Shown here: positions 35,268-46,853 of the stretch, one piece after another
Numbering within the stretch: the stretch's first letter is position 1
Layout: each line of letters opens with the position of its first letter
Assembly: GCA_028753945.1 (NCBI GenBank)
Contig: JAPNXP010000011.1
Span: 2,232,001-2,296,000, forward strand
DNA: 64,000 nucleotides
Source: Hexactinellida sp. DTS-2022
Taxonomy: Eukaryota; Porifera; Hexactinellida
Direction of reading: 5' to 3'
Made by a program: the position numbers and the translations under genes
The notes under the pieces: model-generated
What the model saw: the letters and a program-made list of their open reading frames with translations, nothing else
Told to the model about the DNA's origin: nothing
The model's database searches: none

Positions 35268-35504
35268 CAGGCCTTCATCTGGGTGCGCGGCGCGCACCCA
35301 GGGGTGCGTGATTTCAAGAAAAATTGCTGGAAGGGTGCGTGAAATTGGAATTATTTTGGGTGCGAAGTGCGCACCCAGAGTATTTTAATACTAATTTTGG
35401 TCTTTTTTTTGATAAATGTCCTATTTTTGGTAAATTTGGGTGCGCGATTGTAAAATGAACATCACTTTGAGTGCGCGGATCTCTTAGGGCTAGATGAAGG
35501 CCTG
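35268..35504. mobile_element. hAT-type MITE (CAGGCCTTCATCT ends)
   Basis: CAGGCCTTCATCTGGGTGCG left, TAGATGAAGGCCTG right; perfect 8-bp TTACAGAT (35260-35267, 35505-35512). GGGTGCGCGG words inside. The 119-codon minus-strand frame here is a by-product. Confidence 0.92.
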
Positions 35505-35512
35505 TTACAGAT

Positions 35513-38077
35513 GTACATCTAAGATCAATATTTTTATTACATTTTTTGGGCATACGTATTTGAATATTTTTACACCCATTTAGTATCACAAAGCGAAGCT
35601 GTGTTTCCTCACACTTCAGATTCAGTAACAGTGTTGGATCCATTTCCATCCATAAGCGGACTAGAGGATTCATTCTTCAAATGCACATGTTTGTAGAGTA
35701 CATTTACATTTAATATCTTCCATACTTTGTTGACAATATCAACTAAATGTGGAGTGTTATTATCCCGGAGGGAGAATGATTCTGAATCTTAAGACCTGCA
35801 CATGTTGACTTATCGAACTACCGAAGTGTTATATTTACATTCTGGTGTTCAAAAGTCGAAAGTAGAGTCAAAAACGTTCAAAGGTTGTAGCCCAACAGGC
35901 CAAATAATTTAAAATATTTGCTTGTTTAACGGTAGACTGTTCTTCAGACTTGTACAAAAATCATTTGTCATTAAACTTGTCCTTATCAAAAATATTTGTT
36001 TCACTGTTCGAAGGGTAGAGTAGGCTGTCTTGATATATTAATGTTCGATTATGATCTTCCAAGTTTAGCCAGTTGTTTCGTATCGATCTGGTATGTGTAT
36101 AAAATAAAACAGGATAAAGAGTGTTCGGTGTGCGACCTCATGGGCCAAAGTATTTTTATCTGAGGAAAAAAATTAAATACACGGACATTCATTGAATAAT
36201 TATTTGCAAAGAGTACTTCAATTAATATACTACATCATTCAATATCTGATGCAACAGATCTCACAAACGGATTAACTTCCTCTGCAGTAGAAAATTGGAG
36301 GGACAAAGTCTCGCAACTTGTGCCCATTTATTGAATAATCTAGATACCATTAGGCAGTGGCGCAAACAGGGGGGGGGGGCGTGCGCCCCCCCCGTAAAAA
36401 GTTGAAGGGGGTGAATATTAATGGTGCGGGTGTTACCGTGCCCTCTGGATAAAAAATATAAAATTTTCAATATAATTTAGGATGTTAAAATATACGTATA
36501 ATTCATTAAAAAAAGTCATTTGTTGCAATCAATTCTTTTCGGAGGGGCAAGCCCCCCAGACCCCAAAGGAATCGCTCGCTACAATGTAGATGGAATGTCC
36601 TAACTTTCCACTTTCCGCTGATGAGATCATTCTTCACGTACACTAACTGACCAAAGGTTTTGCACAATAATTTGTTTTGATAAATTAGTGCTTCTAGAGG
36701 TAGATGCTTCAACATGGATGTTGATATAAAACGCTAGATTTATATAATAACATAATTTTTGTATATAGATTTTTATGGAGGTGTTGAACTCATTCAATAT
36801 TTGATTAGATACATAGATCTATAATTTCTGAGCCTTTTGAGGCAATTAGAATATACAACTTCTGATTCAGATTTGAATACGACATGGCCGCATTCCTATA
36901 GGTACTTGAGACGCAGCGAGAATTAGTATTATTCAAATACTTTTGGTCTATTGGTGTACAACATTTACTTTTTTAAGTTTTTAGCATGTCTGTTGTCTTC
37001 GACCCGCTATTGAATTCTCCGCAAAGTTAACACTCGAACTCGAACTATTGGATCACTGGACTTCAGGTGAGATTAATTATTTACCTTGATCATACCAAAG
37101 ATTTCAGTTCCATAATCAAATGTCATCCTAATAATCAATTCCTAGTTAGATACCAAAACTTTTGGTAATTGCAGTTATGTACCTCATGCAAATATTCGTT
37201 ACTGATTCCGACAAAACTTTATATTCAACTCTCAATTTAGAGAATAGAATTTCTGTTTTGATTTTTGGATACCAGAATTATTAGATGGCATTCACCAGTA
37301 TTTTCTTATCTCAACTAAATACTCGCTCCTAAGGCATTTATTTATTGGAGAATAAGTTTATTTCTAATAGGAGCTTTGTCAAGGAACAATTACTACCTAG
37401 AGTGTTTTTATTTCTGTATTACCTTGTAGAATTTATATTTGTTACTGAAAAATACACAGAATACAGTTACTTAAATTGTAGTAACTAAACATTTATTAAC
37501 TTGATTTTTATACTATTTGATGATGATGAAATGTTGTTCTATTGTTTATACTTGGCCATGTAATACTTTGGGTTTTTACTGTTAAATACCTTGAACAGGC
37601 TATTTTATGTGGGCTGATATTTCTCACAAATTCTACCACTACAAACAGATTCAACCAATTTCTTCAATCTGAAGTGTGATTTCGTCCTTAATTTTTGGCA
37701 GAAACTAACCCCAAATTGAAAATCGTGGAGATCTATCAGATTAATTTTTATTGTGAATCTTAATATCAAATTTTTATCACATTGTATTGGCCGACGTTTA
37801 TCTTATGTTTACAATTTGAAAAAGGAGCTTCATATATAATGGATTATCTTCGTATACTGTATGTTTCATTCTCCTCAAATGACAAGTTCTCAGATGTGAT
37901 TCCCTTAAGTTAAATGATTGTTTAACTTTTGTTCTAAGTATTGGTTGTACCGCTTTATGTCTAGTCAATTTAAATTGATTTTAAATAAATTCCAATTTTT
38001 TCAGACGTTTCGATCTTCTTTATCTACCTTTTTCTATTTGAAATTTTAATTGTGTTTCTTATTTTTCCTTTATTTAG
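35513..38077. other. Intron 3 remainder
   Basis: No gene. 36355-36440 begins CAGTGGCGCAAACAGGGG and looks like one end of another hAT MITE, but its partner end was not found. The rest is AT-rich without recognised repeats. Confidence 0.5.
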
Positions 38078-38228
38078 TTGAATTTCCAAACGCAAGAATA
38101 ATGAAGACCCTTGATTATCCAAATGAAGGTATATTAGAAAGCAATGATCAATATTTGCAATCTTGTAAAGTTGATCCCATAGCCGAAATGACATTTCTAA
38201 ATGATGATGTACACGAAAAAATTCGTAG
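38078..38228 (+). CDS. DOCK-family GEF, exon D
   Basis: Fourth DOCK exon, acceptor TTTATTTAG, donor GTGAGT, an excellent match to the consensus. The G left by exon C plus TT gives Val, then EFPNARIMKTLDYPNEGILE, then SNDQYLQSCKVDP and HEKIR. FPNA, then DxQYLQ, then a conserved xVxP-type segment is the order expected between lobes A and B of DHR-2. It ends with AG of a Ser codon completed by exon E. Intact, no stops. Confidence 0.9.
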
Positions 38229-39539
38229 GTGAGTAGATAAGTTATATTTATTTGTGTAATTAGCTGAATTATATATACGTATGTTATGTGCCTTAAGGTA
38301 TATCTCTCCTATTCTGTTTTAGTTAAATTTGTTTACAAGGATTATTTCAAGATTACAACTGGCATACACTTAGTTGTTTTGTTTTGTATACTATTTTAAT
38401 ACTGAACTGTTTGTTTAGTGCGTAAATCTTTCTTGTTTTGTATCGGATTGATTGAAGAGGTTGGCACTCTTCTAGTTCTAATATTAGGCAGACATGGCAT
38501 ATTCCCAATAATTATATATAATAAGAAATATGTAGTGCTTTGGTATTGTACAAGTATTTTTGACATTATTGACACTGCAAACTAACTCGACATCATTGAC
38601 ATCTGCAAACTAACCTCTTCAAAAATGATATATGTAGTCTAATAAATTTTACTTTTAGATTAGAACTGTTATACACTATCCTACCAGAAGTATTCGTTCT
38701 ACAAAAAAGTTCTTTAGAAAATAGCAATATAGTGTGTCTGGAAAAAATGTATCTTGTTTTCGTAGTATATGGGTAATGCAATTTTAATGCCAAATTCTTT
38801 TTATACGCATTAGAAATATCAATTGCAGATGCCTTCACCTCTGTTAACTACTGATTAGGTTGGAAATTTTCCATCCTTTGCCACTATGTGCCATTTGTTC
38901 CCACCTTGTACCATGTTGGCAATTGGAAGAATGGTACATGGTGCCACCGGATGATATCTTTCAAACAAATCAATATGTATTAAGATAAAAGCTTCTACAT
39001 AGCTTAATTCGGATGCGTTGAAAACGTTTCTGCAATCAAAATGACCATATCTCATAGAATTTGGATGTATTGGCACATAATATTAGACCGTGACCTTCGT
39101 TATATAAGGCCCATTCACGACTTAAAAAAATTGGACCATGGATGAGTCCGAAGTCCATTGTAAATTAGAGGGTACTCTTTACCTCGATTATTAGTAATGG
39201 TAGACCTGAAATATAACTTGTAACTATATGGGAACATCCGAACATGATATCAAGGTATACATAGCACCTTTCAAAATTGTAATATGTCATCATCTAATGG
39301 CGTAATCGTAAATTTTCGCGGCGCGGATTATCATGTTTTTAAAGCCTGCTTTTGACACAGTTAAGCGCTTTCTAAAAGTTCAACATTGGTACATAGTGAT
39401 ACCCAGACACAGTGGCACGAAACAGCCCAAATCTGGATGTAGGCATTTAGGTTGCAGATAGCATTATAAACTATATTATTGTCCTAGGCGAAATCTACCC
39501 CAAGGAATCATTTGATGTAATCAGAATTATTCTATCGTA

Positions 39540-39884
39540 TCAGGGTTAAATTTATGACGTCATTGTCACATTTCGAGAACCCTGAAAATTCATTTAATCG
39601 CACATAATTCGCGCCCACTATGAGATAAAAATCTGAAAATTGAATAGAACATGTACATTAATGATGCGAACACGTTGGTTACACCAGATTGCCAACATGC
39701 TTCCTCATTATCGCATGATGACGTGAATTACTAAAATTTCAAATTGTTAAATTTGACTATTTTAGGCCTATTTACACTTTATAATCAATGTTAGAAGTAC
39801 TATATAAACAACATACCAACCGCAAAGCGGTTGGTGTGTTGTTGTGTTGTGCTGCGAAACCATTTACTAAGCGAAGCGAGCTAG
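39540..39884 (+). mobile_element. Helitron-like 3' part
   Basis: Ends AGCGAAGCGAGCTAG before a T, with the perfect hairpin ACCAACCGC-AAA-GCGGTTGGT about 55 bases upstream. The 5' end is missing. Inside element A. Confidence 0.65.
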
Positions 39885-40890
39885 TATAAATTAAAGCACT
39901 CTAATTCCATAATTTAATCATATTTATTATGATTAAATTAATAATACTAAAGAACCACATTATTTTATATTATATTTTGACAAGCGAAATTTGGGCGATT
40001 TTTATCAAGTTGGCTTATCTAAATTGAATTTAACAATTTTGGGTCAACTTCGGGCAAGTTACTGATGGTTTATTCTGATAGAGAATTAACAGGGATACAA
40101 AAGGAAACCCACGAGATAAGTTGACAGAGCGCGACAGAGTAAGTTCTGTTACTCGAAGTTGTGATATGACAGAAAATTGAATTCCAAAAATAGTGTTAAA
40201 TAAAATGTGAATTTTCGATATATAATTTATGTATCCTTTTCTACATTCTACATTATATCAAACGTTGCATATAATCGAACATAGAATTCTTTGAAATTGA
40301 TATTTTGTTCACGCTTGACGCTTGATTCATCTCAAATAATAGCTGCGGTAATTCTTGAGATGAATTCCATTAGCAGAGTAATAGTTGACAACTCTTCTTT
40401 GGATTCCTATTGTTCTTCGAAACAAGTATACATTGATACAATATTTAACAGAGCTATAAATTCAATATTGCTCTATCAAATGAGCGTAAATTTGAAAAGT
40501 TTGGAAGAAAGTCAAAATATTCCAAATTTCCAGATGGTGTGCCACTGTGCCAGATCTAGTTAAATATAATATATCGAAATTATAAATGGAATGTTTACAC
40601 ATTCCTCGGTTGTGAGGCAAATGTATATTTCCTAAAATGAGCCATAACTCCAAAACTATAAACGTTATGTAACTAGACTAGTGATAATCTGTCCGCTATA
40701 GGTGACTTCCTATTCGTAGACACTACATTTTATATGCCTTACTTTAATATTTTTTAGTTTATCAGCTCTTACCATATACGGAATACGAATTAATTATCTC
40801 ACAATTTTGAAAGGTGCTATGTAGTATGTATACCTTGATATCATGTTCGGATGTTCCCATATTGTTCCAAGTTATATTTATGGTATACCA

Positions 40891-40922
40891 TCTATATATT
40901 AAAAGAGGAATTGTTGTTTGTT

Positions 40923-40958
<36 letters not shown>

Positions 40959-41472
40959 TCCAGAATTGATTGGAAAGACTACGAGTCCCAGAAAGCTGAA
41001 AATTTATATACAGGGGTAATTTTGTACTGCGACAACGATCTATTGGTTTTTGAAGAGAAATATTCACATTTGAAGGTGACAAAATATGTTGGCCAATTAA
41101 ATTCGAGAGTTTGTTAGTATGGATTAGCAAATTTCATCAATTAGTATAAATAGATTGTGCATAATAGAAATATTTTCTGGGGCTCCAATTTGATTGATTG
41201 AAAATTAATCTATTTAACCAATCAATCATTTGTCTATTCTATTGCCTGTTTTTCTTTAGTATTATTTTTATTCGAGCTTTCTTATCGTGCAACTGAAATT
41301 TATTGAGCTTTTAAAACTCATTATTAATGTGATTGCTTTTGGGGAGGGAAAGGCCGCGAAGCGGCCGTTAATTGCATCGGTAGTGCCTAACACGAACGAA
41401 CAAAAGTCGCGAAGCGACTTTTGTGAGAGAGTGATCCGTCGCAGTGACCGAGACCGAAGGGCTTGTTACTAA
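40891..41472 (+). mobile_element. Helitron-like element inside element A
   Basis: Starts TCTATATATTAAAAGAGGAA after A and ends GGCTTGTTACTAA (the window reads GGGCTTGTTACTAA) before T, giving TC...CTAA in an A/T site. Hairpin ACAAAAGTCGC-GAA-GCGACTTTTGT and a second GGCCGC-GAA-GCGGCC near the 3' end. It splits the right inverted end of element A, whose left end is the intact comparison. A (TG)n run lies at about 40926-40956. Confidence 0.75.
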
Positions 41473-41860
41473 TAATCGAGATAGAAAGTACCCTCTATAT
41501 TACAATGGACTTCGAACTCATCCATGGTCCAAATTTTTTTAAGTCGTGAATTGGCCTTATATAACGAAGGTCACAATTAGACATATAAAGTGCTATTTGC
41601 AATGGGATTTTTTTGCGTAGGAATATTTTTGGTATTGGTGTACGTATTTATCCTCAACTGAAATTATATTGCCTATCATGGCATTTACTGTTATTGTACT
41701 TAGATTTTCATTTTCAGTATCTCTTTTCATATGGTGTCAGTGGTATTTTGTTAAAATATTAAAAAAATTTAATATTAATAACGGTGTCCAGTTTTGGAAG
41801 CATCGTGTTTATTATAGAGAAATAAGAGAATGCTTCAAGTTAATAGCTTTCCATAATTTC

Positions 41861-42184
41861 CAGGGTTGCCATGGGTATGGTATGTGAATTCCCATGGGGA
41901 TCCCCTACCCATGGGAATGGGATGGGAATGGGAATCAGATTTTCCCCTGTGGGTATCCCCATAGGAATCCTGTGGGAATTCCCATGGGATATTCGAATAT
42001 TGTTTCATTAGGTCATGCTTACTTATTATATGGTTTACTATTGATACGAATCTGCTTTAGTAATTAAATTGGTTTTTATGTATATATTATACTCCCCTAT
42101 GGGATTCCTTATGGGGATTCCCACAGGATTCCTTGGGAATGGGATGGGAATGGGAACAGAAATTCCATTCCCACGGCAACCGTG
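41861..42184. mobile_element. hAT-type MITE (CAGGGTTGCCATGG end)
   Basis: Starts CAGGGTTGCCATGGG, ends CCCACGGCAACCGTG; flanks ATAATTTC and ATACTTTC (7 of 8). The interior is dominated by GGGAATGGGATGGGAATGGG and its complement. Confidence 0.85.
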
Positions 42185-42310
42185 ATACTTTCCTACCCAT
42201 TGTCTTCTTTATTTTCACTTTATACAAGTCAAATTATAAGAAATTTCTATTATTGTTATTGTTAATAACTTTTTTAATGAGAAATTTGGAGTCTATTCAA
42301 TATGATAGTC

Positions 42311-45300
42311 CATAGCCTACTCTACATAAGGCCTACCATCAACCTCGAAAATCTGGACTAGGGATAAAGCAGTGTACGATATTATTATCAACCCATAAAT
42401 TGAAATTTTAGTTTTATCTAAGTACTATATATTACAAAATACTTTCATCAACTTTCAAATACGTTTTGTATATATTTTTTCCCAGTAGTCACCCGATTAT
42501 CTATTTAACCAGGCTTTCCCTGCCTTTCCCAACCTTTATGGGTTGTCAATTCCTTATTCACCCCTTTGTTTGCTCTGTTTAGGCCAGAGTAAACAATGTC
42601 TTATTTAATTAACATTTTCCCCAACATTTATAATTAGAACTAGTTTTTCAATGCCTAACTGTTCTGCTCCCGGATGTAAGGGTAATTATACCCCTGAAGA
42701 ACGTGTTACAGTATTTAAACTCCCTGAAGGTCCACCTGAGATTCGCCAGGCTTGGACACGTGCTCTCCATCGTGAAGATATTTGTGATCTCAAAACTGTG
42801 TATGTTTGTTCTAAGCATTTTCTGGAGGAAGATATTGAACTGTTTCACATAGTACCCAAAGGAGATGGCACATTCTATGAGGTACCGCGCGGAAGACCAA
42901 AATTGAAACTTGGCGCTGTTCCTTCTCTACTTCCAGGTTGTCCTCCCTATTACTCATCCACTCTATCAACCGGGGTCAAACGCACTCGTCTTTCTTTTGA
43001 CTCCAAGGAGCAAGATTTCTTAAACCAAGCAATTAATCTCAGTCTGAAATCAGAGAATGAAGAGTTGGAAAAGTTTCGTGTTCTTTGTGTACAAGAAATT
43101 CGAGATAAGTTAAGTTTAATTACACTCCCAACTGACTGGCTAGTTTGGTTTTCAAAGGATAACTGTATTAGATTATTCTTACCAAAGATGGATAATCATA
43201 AGATTTCTGTAGATGTTTCGCTTGAAATAAATACCTATTTATCAGTGATTGGCTATCTATATGGGCAAGTTTGTTCTCTTTCCCATAACTCTATCACTGA
43301 TATTCGACAGATTGAAACTCTATTATTAGAGATTACTCTTAAGCAAAACTCTTTTCCTAACGAGAGATATTCACAACATATATCTAAAGCGAAATAACAT
43401 ATTGATGAAGCAATATTTGATCTTGTTGATGATGATGAATTAGGATCTAATTATTCTAATTTAGTGACAAAATTGCAATTTATCCTTGGGCAATTAGAGA
43501 ACTCTGATATTCCTAAGAAGAGAAGAAGATATAATGTTATTACTCAAATTTTGGCTTTAAAAACGCATTTAATTTCTCCTGCGAGTTACAGTTTTCTTCA
43601 AAGTTCAGAATGCATTTCTCTACCACATGTTCATACGCTAGAGAAGTTGTACTCATCCTTCGGCCTGGAAAATGATTTTAGTACATACCTTAGCCAGATT
43701 AGTTCTTCTTTTAGCCCTCAAGAGAAGAATGTAATCATTCAGATGGATGAAATACACTTTAAGTCTGATATCTCATATAAAGGTGGTAAAATATTTGGTC
43801 CTAACCTATCCCCTGATAAGTCGACAAGAACTGTTTTTGCCATCATGATTTCAAGTTTACATAAGAAATGGTCATGTATTGCTCGTTTAATACCTTGTGC
43901 ATCCATCACTGCTGAATTTCTCTTTCCCATAATCAGATCTTGTATTTTGGATATTGAATCTTGCGATTTGAAAGTACAAATTATTTCTACAGATAATTAT
44001 CCCTTAAATGTGAATTTATTCAAGCAATTCTCTCCAAATAAGAAGTTAGAAACTCATGTACCACACCCTTCTTGCCACCAAAGAAAGCTTTTTTTATTTT
44101 TTATTCTGTACACCTCTTGAAATCAGTTCGAAACAACTGGTTAAATCAGCAAGATTTTCATAAAACTTTTCACTTCCCCAACTTTCAAAACATTCAGTTA
44201 AGTTCTTATGAAGATCCAGTTCAAGTTCTATCAGCATCTTTCAATGATGTGCGCCTCCTCTACAATTCAGAGAAACAATCCTTAGCTAAATTAGCTCCAA
44301 ACTTAACTATCAAAGCATGCTTTCCTTCTATCATTGAGCGCCAAAATGTGAAACTAGTTCTGAAAGTAATCAATGAATTGACAATTGCAGCTTTGAAATT
44401 ACAAAATGAACTTCGTCAGCCAGAAACCAGAAACAATACTCATGAGTTTGTTGATATCCTCCTTAAAATTTGGAAAATATTCAATATAAACACACCATTT
44501 AATGGTCAACGTTTAAATGATGATTTCTCAAGACCTTTAATATTCCAGGACGAACGATTTTCCTTCTTAGCTTGTGTTGTAACTTGGTTAGAAGCTTGGC
44601 AAGCATTACCAGGCGATAAAGGAAAATTATGTAAGCAAACTTTTACCAGCATCAAACATTCGTGTACTGTCTTGCCTGAGATTACCATCTATTTAACTGA
44701 GTTTTGTGGATTTAAATATCTCTTGAGTTCCTTTTACAGACAGATCCGTTAGAACATCATTTTGGCCTATATCGTATGATGTCAGGTTCGAATTATCATA
44801 TTACATATCTTCAAATTCTTGAAACTGAACGCCGCCTAAAATTATCCAACATTTTGAAGATATTTTCGTCCCAACAAGAATCTGGGTTTAATTCAATTCA
44901 AACATTTATCGATTCATACTCAACAACGTGTGATACTTGTAATGATAGCGAAATAGATGTGCAACTGGTCATGGATGAAATAGGTGATTTAACTTCCATT
45001 GAATGTAGTAGACAAATAGTTCAGTCATTGGCTTTTATCGCTGGATATTCAGTACATAAGTATTTGAAAAACACTCAGTCATGTCATGTTTGCAATGAAT
45101 TTTTAACTATTGATAAGGATTTTCTTTTTGATGAAGATTCACAACCTGAGCTTACACTTATAAGATTAACCGACCGTGGCGGTCTAAAATATCCATCCGA
45201 GGTTATACTAGACTCTATAATAACTTTATGGAAGACACTGACTGCGATTGAGAGCAAAGACAACTTGACGGCGATGTTCATGCAAGGATCATTCAGAAAG

Positions 45301-45744
45301 TCTCTTGTCCAGCTTACGTTGATATTCTTAGAAGACACTAGTATGATTGGTGACTCAAGTTGCATATCTTGTGGTGTCTCTCTGATTATTATCATAAAGA
45401 AAATTATTTTCACATCTTCCAATTGTCTCCTTGCAAATAAAGTCAAGAATTATAACTCCGCTCTTATTTCTAAAGGTATAGAAAAGCGTAAATTAAAAAA
45501 ATTCGCTCACTAAGAAGGATACATACCCATCGAACACTTACATATTTACCTTTATTATTCTATGTTTTGTTTCCATTATTTGTGAAATTATTAGAATTAG
45601 GAAACACAGTAGTATGTGTTTCTCTCTCAACAAGAGAACAAATAACACATTCCTACCATTATGTATTGTAACATAGTAATTCATATCGTACACTACTTCA
45701 TCCATGGAACATGTGATGGTAGGCCTTATATAGAGTAGGCTATG
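42311..45744 (+). mobile_element. P-superfamily THAP element, copy 3
   Basis: 3434 bp. Ends CATAGCCTACTCTACATAAG (left) and, reverse complemented, CATAGCCTACTCTATATAAG (right), followed on both by GGCCTACCATCA. 7-bp duplication GATAGTC at 42304-42310 and 45745-45751. Contains one transposase frame with three breaks. Confidence 0.93.
42651..45513 (+). pseudogene. THAP-DDE (P-type) transposase, copy 3
   Basis: Best-preserved P-type transposase of the window, about 950 codons. THAP zinc finger at residues 1-90 (MPNCSAPGCKGNY; VYVCSKHFLEEDIE; the LGAVPSLLPG box), then RRYNVITQILALKTHLIS, QMDEIHFKSDISYKGGKIFG (first Asp), SSLHKKWSCIARLIPC, STDNYPLNVNLFKQFSP (second Asp), a damaged VPHP region, HLLKSVRNNWLN, then TDPLEHHFGLYRMMSG and the C-terminal FIAGYSVHKY...CHVC cysteines. 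Breaks: TAA at 43395-43397 with the frame open on both sides, a frameshift near 44070, and loss of one T in a T run near 44736. It would need only three repairs, but as it stands it is not functional. Confidence 0.92.
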
Positions 45745-45839
45745 GATAGTCGTATAGTCAGTGCCGGCCTTAAAGTTTTCAAAAGTTTGAAACCACTCTA
45801 TATACTTTATGGTTCTTTTGCTAGGAACTTCTTTGATTC

Positions 45840-45960
45840 ACAAAAAAGACCATAATGAGCGAACGCAATCAACTAAATATAAGTTGTTAAATTTCGACCA
45901 AATTTTTTGATCAGTTTTTGATATTTATTTAACTAAGTTTACAGTGAGCAGACCTGACTG
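45840..45960. mobile_element. Truncated TA-MITE (CAGTCAGGT family)
   Basis: Ends AGCAGACCTGACTG followed by TA, with TTCATAATGAGC-type words; the left end is missing. Confidence 0.6.
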
Positions 45961-46853
45961 TACTCTCTTGTATAGCTTTAATAATACCTGTTACAGAATA
46001 ATTTATTTTATACCCTAGCTGGTGGTAGCTAGGCCTGCATGAAGGTGCGGCACTGGTGGATTATGGTTGCGGCATTTCCGCACTATAGTATTATACTAGT
46101 GGGCATTCTTGTGGGCACAAACTTTTTGGGTGCGGCCTGTGCCCCTAGTGCCGCACCCTGGCTACGCCTCTGCCTGTACCGCATGTACAAATATATTTTG
46201 GATTTGTGAAACCCATGTAATTGGTTATATTTTGACTGTAGTATGACTATCCAATCTCTGTACATATACATATTGAGATGAAAACCTGTTGTAATTGGAA
46301 TCAATGGAGGTAATATAAACTTTGGTTTCTAAATTACCGTTTTATGTACATACTGAGCATATTCGTAATGTGATGCGCCATGGCCTACTTAATATACGGC
46401 CGTGTATGTCACCGAGAAGGCCAAAAAAATAGAAGGCCAGTTTATAAATTTCATTCTAGGCTAAACTATGCCTCCTATTGTTATTATTTGCATTGTATAT
46501 GGGGTAATCAACCATTGCGAGTCCAATGGAACCACTTTTGAGAATCTCATATTTGTGGTTAAGCTGTTTAGGCGCCATTTAATGATGACGTCAGCATATA
46601 CTATATATATTGTATTAATATTCTATTGTAAGTATTTTGACGAAAATTATAGAATGATTGATTTAACATAGTTTGAATGCTACTTATTTCATGATCATTT
46701 ATTCAATAGCTAATTTCTAAAGAATGAACAATACGTAACCAATTCCATGTGGTTTAATGATGAAACAAATGATAGCGACCCATAAATATTAAATTATTTA
46801 ATAATTAATTAATTAATACATGATTTTCTTATATTACTGTGCCAGATAAATAT

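Larger units (their letters stand above)
39089..41575. mobile_element. P-like non-autonomous element A
   Basis: About 0.2-kb inverted ends starting CGTGACCTTCGTTATATAAG (left) and, reverse complemented, TGTGACCTTCGTTATATAAG (right), then GGCC. A 7-bp ATTAGAC duplication flanks it (39082-39088, 41576-41582). The terminal pattern matches the THAP elements at 42311 and 46379. The interior matches element B (51007-51757) around GAGCCATAACTC and CACATTCCTCGGTTG. It holds a complete Helitron-like element (40891-41472) and a Helitron-like 3' part (39540-39884). No transposase. Confidence 0.82.

Noticed and set aside
35314-35673. 119-codon minus-strand frame
   Set aside because: Mostly the reverse of a hAT MITE; no protein features.
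40851-41117. 88-codon frame with VCVCVCVCV
   Set aside because: Produced by a (TG)n run inside a Helitron-like element.
44700-44776. Possible intron (TTTTACAG) in the P-like copy 3
   Set aside because: Comparison with copy 2 (YFLQTD) shows a one-base loss in a T run explains the shift better than splicing.
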